From CBDDCX01 sp965226925 (GTDB lineage: Bacteria > Gemmatimonadota > Gemmatimonadetes > Longimicrobiales > Gaopeijiaceae), in contig CBDDEN010000011.1 of NCBI GenBank assembly GCA_965226925.1, forward strand, positions 1,302,001-1,366,000: 64,000 nucleotides of DNA. The letters run 5' to 3'. Below are positions 8,323 through 17,095 of this stretch, one piece after another. The notes beneath the pieces are model-generated. The model searched no databases. It saw only the letters and a program-made list of their open reading frames with translations, and was not told the DNA's origin. Position numbers and translations under genes: made by a program. How positions within the stretch are numbered: the first letter of the stretch is position 1; each line of letters starts with the position of its first letter.

Positions 8323-9063
8323 ATGCGCCGGATATGTACCGCTCTGATGTTGCTCGCAACGGCTGCCTGTGTGGACCAGGAAGCCACCCCGATGGAACCG
8401 GACCTCGACCCCGCACTCTCGCGGACGGGAATGGCCGGCTCCGCGACGTACCAGGTTACGGTCACCAACAACACGGGTGGCCAGCCCTTCACCCCGCCAC
8501 TCGCCGTCACACACCGACAGTCGCTCAGCGTTTTCGAGGTTGGCGAGGCGGCCAGCCTGGGAGTGCAAGAGATCGCCGAGAACGGCAACCTCACTCCGCT
8601 CCAGGGCGAGCTGGGCGGGCACAAGCACGTGGCGGATCTGGTGATCGCGCTCGGTGCACCTCCCCCGATTCTTCCGGGAACCTCGCGCTCGTTTACGATC
8701 AACTCGGAAAAGGGGGCCAAATACGTCTCATTCGTGTCGATGCTGATTTGCACGAACGATGGCTTTACCGGTCTCGACTCTGTGCGACTTCCCCGAGACG
8801 TCGGTGAGACCTCCGTTTACGCGACCATGGCCTATGACGCGGGCACCGAGATCAACACGGAGGACTTCGACGACATGGTCCCGCCGTGCGATCCCTTGAC
8901 CGGTGGCCCGGGCGGTAGCGGCACCGGCGCCAGCAACCCCACCCTCGCGGAGAACGGCGTCATCCACATGCACGCCGGAATCCAGGGCGGCAATGACCTG
9001 AGCCAGGCGATTCATGGGTGGACCGGCGCCGTCGCGGCCGTGGCGATCACGCGGGTCAACTAG
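8323..9063 (+). CDS. Spondin-N domain lipoprotein
   Basis: The ATG at 8323 has a strong AGGAGG at 8311-8316. The 246-residue product begins MRRICTALMLLATAAC, a lipoprotein signal with its lipobox Cys at residue 16. Then comes ATYQVTVTNNTGGQPFTPPL, the opening of the bacterial spondin-N domain (PF06468), which runs to the end: LGVQEIAENGN, HKHVADLVIALGAP, DSVRLP, YDAGTEINTE, and a closing AGIQGG. In animals this domain lies in extracellular matrix proteins; bacterial versions are secreted or lipid-anchored with unknown ligands. The gene stands alone, convergent with the beta-helix gene. Confidence 0.85.
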   Translation: MRRICTALMLLATAACVDQEATPMEPDLDPALSRTGMAGSATYQVTVTNNTGGQPFTPPLAVTHRQSLSVFEVGEAASLGVQEIAENGNLTPLQGELGGHKHVADLVIALGAPPPILPGTSRSFTINSEKGAKYVSFVSMLICTNDGFTGLDSVRLPRDVGETSVYATMAYDAGTEINTEDFDDMVPPCDPLTGGPGGSGTGASNPTLAENGVIHMHAGIQGGNDLSQAIHGWTGAVAAVAITRVN

Positions 9064-9259
9064 CGGGCCGGCGCCTTCGAGCGGTCGGCCAGAGAACGGA
9101 GCGACGGGAGTCCTAGGGCTTAGGATTGCCCGAGCTTCCCGTCCGCTCCGCACGGGGCGGTCGGTCCCGGGGGGGGCCGGCCGTCTCGCACAGGCCGCTT
9201 AAAAGTACCACCGATCGCCGCTGGTCACGCTCCATCCCGACGACCGGTCGCGCGTCGGC

Positions 9260-10894
9260 CTACGGCACCAGGCAGGTTCCGTCCGTCGCCGCGATCACGA
9301 AGGAGCCCAGTGTCACAAGGGCTCCCGTCGACGCCGGGTTTTCGGAGGCAATGAAAAACACAAGGGGTGGCGCGGTGTGTTCCGACCCTACTCCGCCGTT
9401 CAGACGCTCCAGGAAAACGAGACCCGTACCCGATTGATTCAGTTCGATCCCTCGGTGCGGCGTGACCGTGTTCCCCTGGATGTCGAGGCACATCGTGGAG
9501 CCGAATCCGTTGTCCACGCGTACACCCGATTGAAGGAAGCTGGACTCATTGGCGATGTTGTTCCGGATCGTCAGGTTGCAGTTGGGTTGGTCCCCCGACT
9601 GCGTACCGCATTGCGCCCGGATCCCGAATTGCCCTGCGGTAATCGTGTTGTTTTCGATGAGGGCGCTCGATTCCTCATCGGCCTGGTGCGTCATGTTGAT
9701 ACCGTTGTCGCTCGTGCCGTTGATGCTCGTGTTCCGAATGATCACGGGGAAGTGAGTGTCGAGAAGACCTGTCCCCTGCAGGTCGATCGCATGGAAGTTC
9801 TGGTTGCTGAACGTCTCGCCGTCGATCTCGACGGCGAGAGTGCTGGTAGAGGTCGCGGAGTGGAGTGCGCGAACGCCGTAGTTTTGCCCCGAGAACAACG
9901 TTCCGTTCTGGATCGTCACATCCGTGGTGCCCCCCGTCGCGTCGATGAAGATGCCGGAGGACGTGTTGTTGCCCGACGCGCTTCCGCCGTCGACGACCAT
10001 GGTCACAACACTGCCGGAGTTCTGCAGCTTGATCCCGTTCCCGATGGTCGATCCATTGAAGGAAGAGGCGGTGATTGAAAAATCCACAACTTTCGCCGGT
10101 AGGAAGACCGTGCGGCCCTCAAAGGCGTCCAAGTAGCCGCCGTTGGCATCGACGTTGTTTAGCGTCGCGCTGCCATTGGCTTCGTTGAAGAAGATGCCCC
10201 TTCCGGACGCGTTCGTGATGTCGACGTCATCGAACGTGAAAGTGCCCCCGGCGGTCGAATTCACGCTGATGCCGTCTCCCAGGGAGTTGCTCACCGTAAG
10301 CCCGGTCGCGTTCACGGTAGGGCTCCCGCCGGTGATATTGAGTCCCGACGAACCATCGTCCGCGGTCACGCCGACGATGAAGAACGACCCAGTAGTATTC
10401 ATGAGATGGATGCCATCGCCGCTCGGGGCATTGAGGATGACATTGTCGACCGTTCCCCCGTTGATTCCGGTACCCACGATACCGTCCCCCTGTGATCCGA
10501 CGACGGTCACTCCTCTTACCTCGTTGTTGTCGGCCAGAATGATGCCGGGCCCGCCGATGTTGCTGATCTGAGGGTAGCCGCCCGGTGGGACCAAGGTGGG
10601 GAATGGAGCGATCGTGAGACCCTCCCCCTCGCCGATGAGCTTCTGGTCGTCCTTCAACACGATGCCGTTGCCCATCCCGGTCGTGAATCCGTTGCCTTCG
10701 AACACGAAGATGTGATCGCCCGCCGCCGACGCGGCGGCCGCCTCGGCAATGAGTGTGAAGGGGAGGGCCGCAGTCCCGCTCCCCCCGACCGCCGCGCTGT
10801 TGTCGACGAACCAGACCATGTCTTGGATGTTCACGGTGGCCATCATCGACTGTCCCGTGTTTACCGTGCAGGAGAAGTCGTCCGTGGGTCCCAT
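9260..10894 (-). CDS. Right-handed parallel beta-helix repeat protein, probably N-terminally truncated
   Basis: From an ATG at 10894 the frame gives 544 residues. After FSCTVNTGQSMMATVNIQDM comes WFVDNSAAVGGSGTAALPF, the usual entry to pectate-lyase-like beta-helices in secreted bacterial proteins, then many Asn/Gly/Ile-rich coils (GDGIHLMNTTG, GDGISVNSTAGG, NGIKLQNSG). No signal peptide is present at this start. The frame stays open upstream, but only through out-of-frame sequence of the decayed dapA copy, so the true 5' part appears lost at a recombination junction near 10895-10930. Such proteins normally act at the surface or outside the cell. Without a signal peptide this copy is probably non-functional. 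Confidence 0.65.
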   Translation of the reverse strand: MGPTDDFSCTVNTGQSMMATVNIQDMVWFVDNSAAVGGSGTAALPFTLIAEAAAASAAGDHIFVFEGNGFTTGMGNGIVLKDDQKLIGEGEGLTIAPFPTLVPPGGYPQISNIGGPGIILADNNEVRGVTVVGSQGDGIVGTGINGGTVDNVILNAPSGDGIHLMNTTGSFFIVGVTADDGSSGLNITGGSPTVNATGLTVSNSLGDGISVNSTAGGTFTFDDVDITNASGRGIFFNEANGSATLNNVDANGGYLDAFEGRTVFLPAKVVDFSITASSFNGSTIGNGIKLQNSGSVVTMVVDGGSASGNNTSSGIFIDATGGTTDVTIQNGTLFSGQNYGVRALHSATSTSTLAVEIDGETFSNQNFHAIDLQGTGLLDTHFPVIIRNTSINGTSDNGINMTHQADEESSALIENNTITAGQFGIRAQCGTQSGDQPNCNLTIRNNIANESSFLQSGVRVDNGFGSTMCLDIQGNTVTPHRGIELNQSGTGLVFLERLNGGVGSEHTAPPLVFFIASENPASTGALVTLGSFVIAATDGTCLVP

Positions 10895-10929
10895 GTCACA
10901 CCGGCGAGTTGGACGTCCCAACCTTCTCT

Positions 10930-11734
10930 TCAAACTGGCGGGCGCCCGCCTCCTGGGAATCCCTGCATGTCCATGGCGGCCTTCGTGGACGGATATAGCG
11001 TGCGGCCGCCAGTCGTGCACAGGTCGGTAAGCTTGCGGCCGAGCGCCTGAACTTGGCCGGCTCGATCGGAGTCGCCTCGGGCCGGGGCATGATAGAGATC
11101 CAAGGCGTCCGTCCACATGTTCGGGAAGCAGTCGATGACGCCGTCGGCCCCGAGCTCCACGGCAGGTACCCCGTAGATCGAGGACGGGCCGCAGAACACC
11201 CGGAGCCGGTCGTGGACTTCCAGGTAGGTCGCGTAGTAGTTGTTCCAGTCGCCCGAGCTCTCCTTGATGGCCACCACGCGTTCCAATTCGGCCAACCGGC
11301 CCACAAGCGCGGGGCTCAGCGCTTGACGGCGTTTCCCGGGATATTGTACAGAAGGATCGGAATCCCCACCGCGTCCGAGACGGCCGCATAGTGTGCGAAG
11401 ATCTCGTCGTCGGTCAGCTGCCATCGCAGCCCGCTTCCTCTGCTTCCCGGGTGAGCGAAACCGTTTCGTCTACGGTGACGGCTCCAGTGCCCACGATAAG
11501 GGTCCCGGCACCACCGACCGCCTCCTGAGCCAGGTGGTACAGATGCTTACGCTCCTCATGGCTCAGCGCCCAGAACTCACCGGTGCAACCGCCGGGCACG
11601 ACTCCTGATGCGCCGCTCCCCAGCAGGCGCTCGACATTCTTTTGGAACGACGACTCATCGATGCTGCCGTCCGCACGGAACGGGGTCGTGACGGCCGGCA
11701 TCGGGCCGGTCCAATCGACACTCGTTCGGTCCAT
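10930..11734 (-). pseudogene. Decayed second copy of the DapA-family gene
   Basis: From ATG 11734 the product starts like the intact copy at 6246-7148 (MDRTSVDWTGPMPA, GGCTGEFWALSHEERKHLYH). A 28-base deletion then joins CDG to QLTDDE at about 11421 and throws it out of frame. A further single-base loss sits near 11322 (in the AVNAL region). Homology then continues in another frame through VVAIKESSGDWNNYYATYLE to TKAAMDMQGFPGGG and stops at about 10930, where the C-terminal 30 residues are missing. The two copies look roughly 80-85% identical by eye, so the duplication is not recent. Beyond 10930 the sequence changes to the beta-helix gene. Confidence 0.85.
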
Positions 11735-11740
11735 GATTCT

Positions 11741-11915
11741 CTACTCCACAGGGTCCGCGGGAATGGTCCGGCGACCGTCCGCGCGGCCTGCGCTTGGCCG
11801 CCGGCCTATTGCCGAATCCAAAAAGTGGTGTCCTTCGCCCCTGAGGGCAAAGCGGACGGTCTCACCAGCGTTGATCGGCGCGTCTCCAGGCCCTCGCGCG
11901 ATCAGCGCAAAAGGT
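11741..11915 (-). pseudogene. Orphan C-terminal tail of a carbohydrate ABC ATPase (copy 2)
   Basis: The minus strand reads LIARGPGDAPINAGETVRFA, then LRGEGHHFLDS, and ends TAG at 11743-11741, seven bases before the decayed dapA start. It matches the end of the complete ATPase at 26518 (LIARAPGDTPIDAGETIRFS). It extends further 5' than copy 1 (7155-7274), so the two vestiges were trimmed independently. Upstream of 11915 no ATPase similarity remains. Confidence 0.75.
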
Positions 11916-12329
11916 CACGGCGGGCGAAACGGAGAAACGCGGGGTGACGTCCCCGGGCGCACCCTCACAGTCAACCTTGGAGAGGCCGAGATGCAGGCGC
12001 GTCTCGGGGAGTGGCAACCGACCGACAGGGCAGCCAGTTGATCGCCTCGGACCAAACCAGGCGCGCGTATCTGGGGGGGAGGCCGCCCCGGCACACCGAT
12101 CCAAGGTCGCAACCGACGGAGGATGCCGGCTTCGAGGGGAATCTAGCCCAGGACCAGCATGCTCACGAGCGTGAACCGGGACGGCTGGAACTAGCGAGCC
12201 GAGCACGGCTTTACCCCGGCTCTGGAGGCGGCGGGCCGCCAAGGGAGTGGGGTGTTGCGGCCGAGCCGAATCGGTGCTCACGGCGGACCTCCAACGCGTC
12301 ACCGCCCGTCTCGGGTCGGTGCGGAGCGA
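11916..12329. other. Intergenic stretch without recognisable gene
   Basis: About 410 bases between the ABC ATPase vestige and the end of the glycerate kinase gene. No frame shows recognisable protein similarity, and I see no clear tRNA, terminator or repeat. The sequence is GC-rich and may be decayed coding DNA. Confidence 0.5.
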
Positions 12330-13691
12330 CTAGAGTGGCATCCTCCGCGCCACAAGTACGACCTGCACATCCATGACGTTCGTACCGGTGGGGCCCGTGA
12401 TGATCTGATGCCCATCGAGGGCCGCGAAGAAGGTGTCCGTGTCGTTTTCGTTCAACGCACCATCCGGGTCGAGCCCAATCGATCGCGCAATCAGCACAGT
12501 GGTCGGGTCGACGAGGGCTCCGGCGGCTGCGCTCAGCCCGTCGACACCGTCAGTACCGACCGAGGCTACCACGATGGGCAGCGACCCCTCTCCCCCCTCC
12601 CCTTTTCGCGATCGTTCGGCGTGGTCGAGAGTGATGCCCGCAGCGAGCGCGACCTCTTGGTTTCGGCCCCCGATGCCCTTTCCGCGCACCGTGACCGTGG
12701 TCTCACCACCCGAGATCAGACAGGCAGGCGGACGCCCCGGATGCCCATGGAGGGCCGACTCCACCCCCGCCGTCGCGAGCGTTCGCCCCACCTCTCGGGC
12801 TTCACCTTCGAGCTCGGTGGAGAGCACGACGGATTCGTATCCCAAGGCCTCCGCCGTTGCCGCAGCGGCCTGGACGGCGTCGAGGTTGCGTCCGACCACC
12901 TCGACGGCGGTCCGCCGAAAGAGGGGATCCCCGGCCTTGGGCGTCTCTTCGCGGGAGCCGCGTGCGCCCTCCTCCAATCGCCGCCGCGCGTTTTCCGCGC
13001 GGGATCCGGCGCACCGGTTCAGGGTGGCCAACGCCTCCTGGAAAGTCGTCGGATCGGGGGACAGCGGTCCCGACGCGATCACGTCCAGAGGGTCGCCGAC
13101 CACGTCCGAGAGGACGAGGCCGGTCACCCGGGCCGGTGCCGCGAGTCGGGCCAGGCCACCGCCCTTCAGCCTCTCGAGGTGCTTACGGACGGTGTTTAGC
13201 TCACGAATCGTCGCGCCGGCGCGGAGTAGAGCGTCGGTGGTCTCCCGGACGTCGGAAAGGGTGAGGCCTTCTTCAGGGAGGGTCAGGAGAGCCGAGCCAC
13301 CGCCGGACAGGAGGGAAAGGAGGTGCTCGTCCGGGCCGAGGCCTCCCGCCAGTAGCGCGACCTCGACGGCGGCCGCAAACCCTGCTTCGTCGGGGACCGG
13401 GTGCCCCCCATGATAGAGCCGCAGCCTGGGGTCCGACTCCACTCCGGCGGTATCGGTTCCATGCGTCGTCAGCACGATCCCCGACTCGACGCGAGACCCG
13501 ATCACGGATAGGGCCCCGCGGGCCATGCGTGGACCGGCTTTTCCAACCGCGAGGAGGTGGATGCGCTCTCCGCCCCGGGCGAGGTCCGATCCGTCGAGCC
13601 ACTCTCGTACCAGGCGCTCCGGATCCACAGCCGAGATTGAGGCCGCGAGGATTTCTCGAACGTGAGACCGAAGCTGGACCAACGGAGTCAT
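12330..13691 (-). CDS. Glycerate 2-kinase (MOFRL/GckA family)
   Basis: A 453-residue class II glycerate kinase, ATP + D-glycerate to 2-phosphoglycerate. Visible are LLAVGKAGPRMARGA, HGGHPVPDEAG, LLSGGGSALL near residue 130, NTVRKHLERLKGGGLA, SDVVGDPLDVIASGP, and the C-terminal MOFRL domain with ISGGETTVTVRGKGIGGRNQE and GTDGVDG. The ATG at 13691 overlaps the stop of the upstream dehydrogenase in ATGA fashion, so I prefer it to upstream in-frame starts. It is the last gene of the aminotransferase-reductase-kinase operon, which fits feeding C3 acids into glycolysis or gluconeogenesis. Confidence 0.92.
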   Translation of the reverse strand: MTPLVQLRSHVREILAASISAVDPERLVREWLDGSDLARGGERIHLLAVGKAGPRMARGALSVIGSRVESGIVLTTHGTDTAGVESDPRLRLYHGGHPVPDEAGFAAAVEVALLAGGLGPDEHLLSLLSGGGSALLTLPEEGLTLSDVRETTDALLRAGATIRELNTVRKHLERLKGGGLARLAAPARVTGLVLSDVVGDPLDVIASGPLSPDPTTFQEALATLNRCAGSRAENARRRLEEGARGSREETPKAGDPLFRRTAVEVVGRNLDAVQAAAATAEALGYESVVLSTELEGEAREVGRTLATAGVESALHGHPGRPPACLISGGETTVTVRGKGIGGRNQEVALAAGITLDHAERSRKGEGGEGSLPIVVASVGTDGVDGLSAAAGALVDPTTVLIARSIGLDPDGALNENDTDTFFAALDGHQIITGPTGTNVMDVQVVLVARRMPL

Positions 13692-14728
13692 TCGAGCAAG
13701 GTAGCTCTCCGCGATCGATACGCATCTCCGTCGTACACCTCGGGGTTCACGACGTTGGGTGCCCGCTCTCCCCGAAGGTGCGAGACCGCGTTGGTTGCCG
13801 CCATGGACGCCATCTTCCCGCGGGTGGCCCGGGTGGCGCTCGCGATGTGCGGAAGAAGGAGCACGTTTGGGCACTCCGCCAAACCCTCCGCCATGCGTGG
13901 CTCCTCTTCGTAGACGTCGAGCGCGGCGCCCGCGATCTGTCGCTCGTCGAGCGCGGTCACGAGCGCGGCCTCGTCCACGATCGGGCCGCGGGCGGCGTTG
14001 ATCAGGTACGCCGACTCCTTCATGCGTCCGAGTTCCTCCTGACCGATCAGGTGCCGCGTCCCCTCGGTGAGCACGCAGTGTAGAGTCACAAAGTCGCTGC
14101 GCGCGAGGAGTTCCTCGAAGTCGGCCCAGGAGACGTGAGGGGCGGCTTCGATCGCGTCGCGGTTATACGGATCGAACGCGATCACGTCCATATCGAACCC
14201 GAGCGCGCGCTTCGCCACCGCCGCACCGATACGGCCGTAGCCAACGATGCCGAGCACCTTTCGGGGGCCGTTGGGGCCGAGCCCGACGTCGTCCCCGAGG
14301 AAGAGGTTGGGTCCCCAGATCTGATACTTGCCGGACACCATGTAGTCGTGGGCCTCGGGTATCCTCCGTGCCACCCCGAGGATCATCGCCCAGGTGCAGT
14401 CGGCGGTCGTGCCCGTGAGCACCCCGGGGGTGTTGGTGACGGGGATACCCAGTTCGGTGGCCGTGCCAACGTCGATGTTGTTGTATCCCACCGCCATCTG
14501 CGCGACCCCCACGAGGCGGGAGTTGGCCTCCAGGACCGCCCGATCGATCGATTCGGTGAGCAGGCAGAGGAGCACGTCAGCCCCAATCACCCCCTCTAGG
14601 AGCGCCTGTCTCGTCGGACCTTCCTCCTCGACCGTGCTTCCGGTGGTCACGTCGGCACCCGACGCTTCGAGGACCGCGAGGCCCGGCTCCGGTATCTTGC
14701 GGGTCAGGTACACGTGCCCCGTACTCAT
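13688..14728 (-). CDS. D-2-hydroxyacid dehydrogenase (glyoxylate/hydroxypyruvate reductase type)
   Basis: A 346-residue NAD(P)-dependent D-isomer 2-hydroxyacid dehydrogenase. It begins MSTGHVYLTRKIPEPGLAVL at ATG 14728, overlapping the aminotransferase stop as ATGA. Motifs are VGYNNIDV, NTPGVLTGTTAD, the Rossmann GIVGYGRIGAAVA, the catalytic Arg in INAARGPIVDE, the Glu in VYEEEP, and the catalytic His in LLPHIASAT. Members reduce glyoxylate or hydroxypyruvate to glycolate or glycerate. With a kinase for glycerate behind it and an aminotransferase before it, hydroxypyruvate to D-glycerate is the likely reaction. Confidence 0.9.
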   Translation of the reverse strand: MSTGHVYLTRKIPEPGLAVLEASGADVTTGSTVEEEGPTRQALLEGVIGADVLLCLLTESIDRAVLEANSRLVGVAQMAVGYNNIDVGTATELGIPVTNTPGVLTGTTADCTWAMILGVARRIPEAHDYMVSGKYQIWGPNLFLGDDVGLGPNGPRKVLGIVGYGRIGAAVAKRALGFDMDVIAFDPYNRDAIEAAPHVSWADFEELLARSDFVTLHCVLTEGTRHLIGQEELGRMKESAYLINAARGPIVDEAALVTALDERQIAGAALDVYEEEPRMAEGLAECPNVLLLPHIASATRATRGKMASMAATNAVSHLRGERAPNVVNPEVYDGDAYRSRRATLLE

Positions 14729-16038
14729 TTCCAGGTCCTCTCCAAACGCAGGAACGACTCCATCCCGTCCCGGTCGTCGGCGGCCGCGGCGATCCTCGCC
14801 ACGCCGGTCTTTAACTCGTCCAGGGACGAGGCGATCGACACGCGAAGGAAGTGCTCGTCGTCCGCGCCGATCCCGCCGAACGACTTCCTGTCCAGGGTCG
14901 CGACGCCGTGCCGGTAGAGGAGGAACATCTGCAGCATCCGGGAGGGGCTCGTGCGGGCTCGCGCTTCCGCCTGCAGGCCCGCGTACGCGTCGAGCACGCC
15001 TAGCCGCTCGCAGACTCCACGCACGTTGGGGAAGACGTAGAACGCTCCCTTGGGCATCGCACATCGGACGCCATCGATTTCATTGAGGGCCGGGACGATC
15101 CAGTCGCGTCGCGCTTGGAACTCGCTCACCATTCGCTGGACGCCGGAAGCAGCGGCCGGGTTCAGGAACGCCTCGTTTCCCGCCATCTGGATGAAGGGAG
15201 GAACGCACGAAACAAGATTGATGTTGAGCTGCTTGAAGAGCGCGGCCTCGGTCTCGTTGGGGAGAACGGAGTACCCGAGCCGCCAGCCGGTCATCGCGAA
15301 GCTCTTCGAGAAGCCTGTGGCGATAATCGTGCGCTCCGCCATCCGGCCGAAGGACGCGAGGGAGTGGTGCTCTTCTCCGTCAAAGAGGATGTGTTCGTAG
15401 ATCTCGTCCGAATAGACGCGGAGGTTGGGGTGGCAACGCCCGTTTTCGACAGCCCTCTCGATCACATCAGCGATCCCGGCGAGATCGGACTCGGAGAGCA
15501 CTCCGCCCGTCGGGTTCGAGGGCGAGTTGAGAATGACGAGCTTCGTACGCGGGGTCAGGAGCGCGTCGAGTTCCTCGGGGGTGAAGGCAAAGCCGCTCGA
15601 TTCGGAAAGGGGGATGGGGACGGGTTTCGCGCCGACGAAGGTCGCCCAGGACTCGTAGATGGGGAAGCCGGGGCTTGGGTAGATGACCTCGTCGCCCGGG
15701 TCGACGTATGTCTGGAAGGTGTACCCGATCGTGGGCTTGCCCCCAGGGGTGACGACCACTTGGGCCGGATCGACGTCGATCCCGCGGCTCTGCGAGACGT
15801 GCCGGGCGAGCGTCTCGCGGAAGGGGAGCAGTCCCGCCGGATCGCAGTAGTGGGAGTTGCCCGCCGCAATCTGGGCGATCGCGACAGCGTTGATCTCGGG
15901 GATCGAATCGAAGTCCGGCTCACCGAGGTTGAAGCGGATGGGGTCCTCTCCACGCTCCACGCATCGGCGGATGTCGTCCCCGAGCCTGAATGCGTTCTCG
16001 GTACCGAGCGCGGACATCCTCTTTGCGACGACGGGCAC
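14725..16038 (-). CDS. Class I/II PLP-dependent aminotransferase
   Basis: A 437-residue fold-type I aminotransferase. I choose GTG 16038 because AGGAGGT lies seven bases upstream. Visible are FNLGEPDFDS, VVVTPGGKPTIG, YPSPGFPIYES, NSPSNPTGGVL, YSDEIYEHILFDGEE and the PLP lysine in ATGFSKSFAMTGWRLGY. It is the first gene of a translationally coupled trio with the hydroxyacid dehydrogenase and glycerate kinase. Pathway logic suggests an amino donor whose 2-oxo product is hydroxypyruvate (serine) or a related acid; the sequence alone resembles aspartate-type enzymes. The divergent regulator remnant at 16205 probably once controlled it. Confidence 0.88.
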   Translation of the reverse strand: MPVVAKRMSALGTENAFRLGDDIRRCVERGEDPIRFNLGEPDFDSIPEINAVAIAQIAAGNSHYCDPAGLLPFRETLARHVSQSRGIDVDPAQVVVTPGGKPTIGYTFQTYVDPGDEVIYPSPGFPIYESWATFVGAKPVPIPLSESSGFAFTPEELDALLTPRTKLVILNSPSNPTGGVLSESDLAGIADVIERAVENGRCHPNLRVYSDEIYEHILFDGEEHHSLASFGRMAERTIIATGFSKSFAMTGWRLGYSVLPNETEAALFKQLNINLVSCVPPFIQMAGNEAFLNPAAASGVQRMVSEFQARRDWIVPALNEIDGVRCAMPKGAFYVFPNVRGVCERLGVLDAYAGLQAEARARTSPSRMLQMFLLYRHGVATLDRKSFGGIGADDEHFLRVSIASSLDELKTGVARIAAAADDRDGMESFLRLERTWK

Positions 16039-16204
16039 GTGCGACCTCCTTACTATCGACGACCATTTCGGGGGGAGCGAATTCAGATGAGGGACCCATA
16101 TTACAAATTGTTGCCAAAAACGCAAATAATATCTATCTACGAAACAGTGGCTCTTGGACGGCCGTCCGGAAACCCCGCCTAACGTGTCACCGGATTCGAG
16201 GCCC

Positions 16205-16692
16205 ATGACATCCCCCGATCAGCTTCTCTCCCCGTCCAACTCCTCCGTACAGACGACACCGAGCGGAATACACCAACCGAGCCCGAGCCCGTTCGCCTCG
16301 GCGCCCGGATTCGTGAAATCCGACAGCGGACCGCGTGGACGTTGGAGGAGGTCAGTCGACGGACGGGCATCACGAAGTCGACGCTCTCCAAGATCGAGAA
16401 CGATCAGGTCTCACCGACCTTCGAGGTCGTCCAGAAGCTCGCCGCCGGATTGGGCATCGAGATCCCCCAACTCTTCGCGCCTACCAGGGAGAAGCGCGGA
16501 TCCGGCCGGCGGGTGATTACGAGGAAAGGGGACGGGCGGATCCACCCGACGCCGACGTACGAGCATGAGCTGCTGGCCACGGCGCTCTCACGGAAGCGGA
16601 TGGTCCCCTTCAAGACCGTGATCCGCGCCCGCTCCTTCGAAGACTTCACGGGATGGGTTCGTCACGTCCTCTTCGTGTGCACGCTGTGGTGA
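16205..16692 (+). pseudogene. XRE-family regulator with cupin domain, broken at both ends
   Basis: Frame 1 from about 16261 encodes RLGARIREIRQRTAWTLEEV, then SRRTGITKSTLSKIENDQVS, PTFEVVQKLAAGLGI and IPQLFAP, a complete XRE-type helix-turn-helix. No start codon exists in that frame after the stop at 16180. The only good ATG (16205, MTSPDQLLSPSN) is one frame off, implying an indel near 16250. After FKTVIRARSFEDFTGWVRH, where a cupin sensor domain should begin, the frame ends within seven codons. HTH-cupin proteins repress adjacent catabolic genes. The position, divergent from the aminotransferase operon, suggests that role before inactivation. Confidence 0.75.
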
Positions 16693-16750
16693 CAAGGGTT
16701 GGGCTCGGTTGGCACCAGTGGTCGAGGGCCCTGGGCGCCACCCCCGAGAA

Positions 16751-16875
16751 TCCGACATGGAGCGGTGCCGTGATGACGACGGTATCCCCCGTTCATGAAA
16801 ACGGCCGCGCGGGCGGGCCTCAGCGCGATCGGGGCGAGCTTCTAGCGTCGCGGCGGCGGCATACGTCAGCGGCTG
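16751..16875. repeat. Scar-like partial copy of the HbpS-gene flanks
   Basis: Bases 16751-16800 resemble 24551-24600 (shared GAGCGGTGCCGTGAT-type core and GGTATCCCCCGTTC). Bases 16806-16870 resemble 25048-25115 (shared GCGGGCCTCAGCGCGATCGG and the end of the HbpS-like coding sequence). In the copy at 24.6-25.1 kb these two blocks are separated by about 450 bases carrying most of the HbpS-like gene. Here they are nearly fused. It is a duplicated segment with the gene body deleted. Confidence 0.7.
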
Positions 16876-16933
16876 CCACACGGTCCTCGGCGCCGCCGGG
16901 TAGTTTGGACCGCGGGAGCGCGCCGAGAGCTTG

Positions 16934-17095
16934 ATGCCACCATCGCCTTCGTTGCGGACGAATCCCCTCGACGGTGCGATGCGCCTACTCGAAGACATCA
17001 TCAACTCCGCAGGCTCGCTCCACTCCATGCCCGACCGGGGCCGTGTCGTGTCGGGGTTTCAAGCTGAGCCGCGTGCGTCCATCTTTCCCCGATGA
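16934..17095 (+). CDS. Possible small leader ORF coupled to aspartate kinase
   Basis: A 53-codon frame from ATG 16934 ends at TGA 17093-17095, overlapping the aspartate kinase ATG as ATGA. It encodes MPPSPSLRTNPLDGAMRLLE, then DIINSAGSLHSMPDRGR. I recognise no family. The ATGA overlap and a plausible helical middle argue for translation. The lack of a clear ribosome-binding site and the proximity of decayed sequence argue against it. It may be the tail of another vanished gene. Confidence 0.3.
   Translation: MPPSPSLRTNPLDGAMRLLEDIINSAGSLHSMPDRGRVVSGFQAEPRASIFPR

Noticed and set aside
9260..11389. A 709-residue fusion of DapA-like and beta-helix domains
   Set aside because: The upstream part is the decayed dapA sequence read out of frame, so the open frame is chance and not a domain fusion.
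12252..13413. Plus-strand frames of over 300 codons across the glycerate kinase gene
   Set aside because: They are antisense to a gene with all MOFRL kinase motifs and have biased Ser/Arg/Pro composition.
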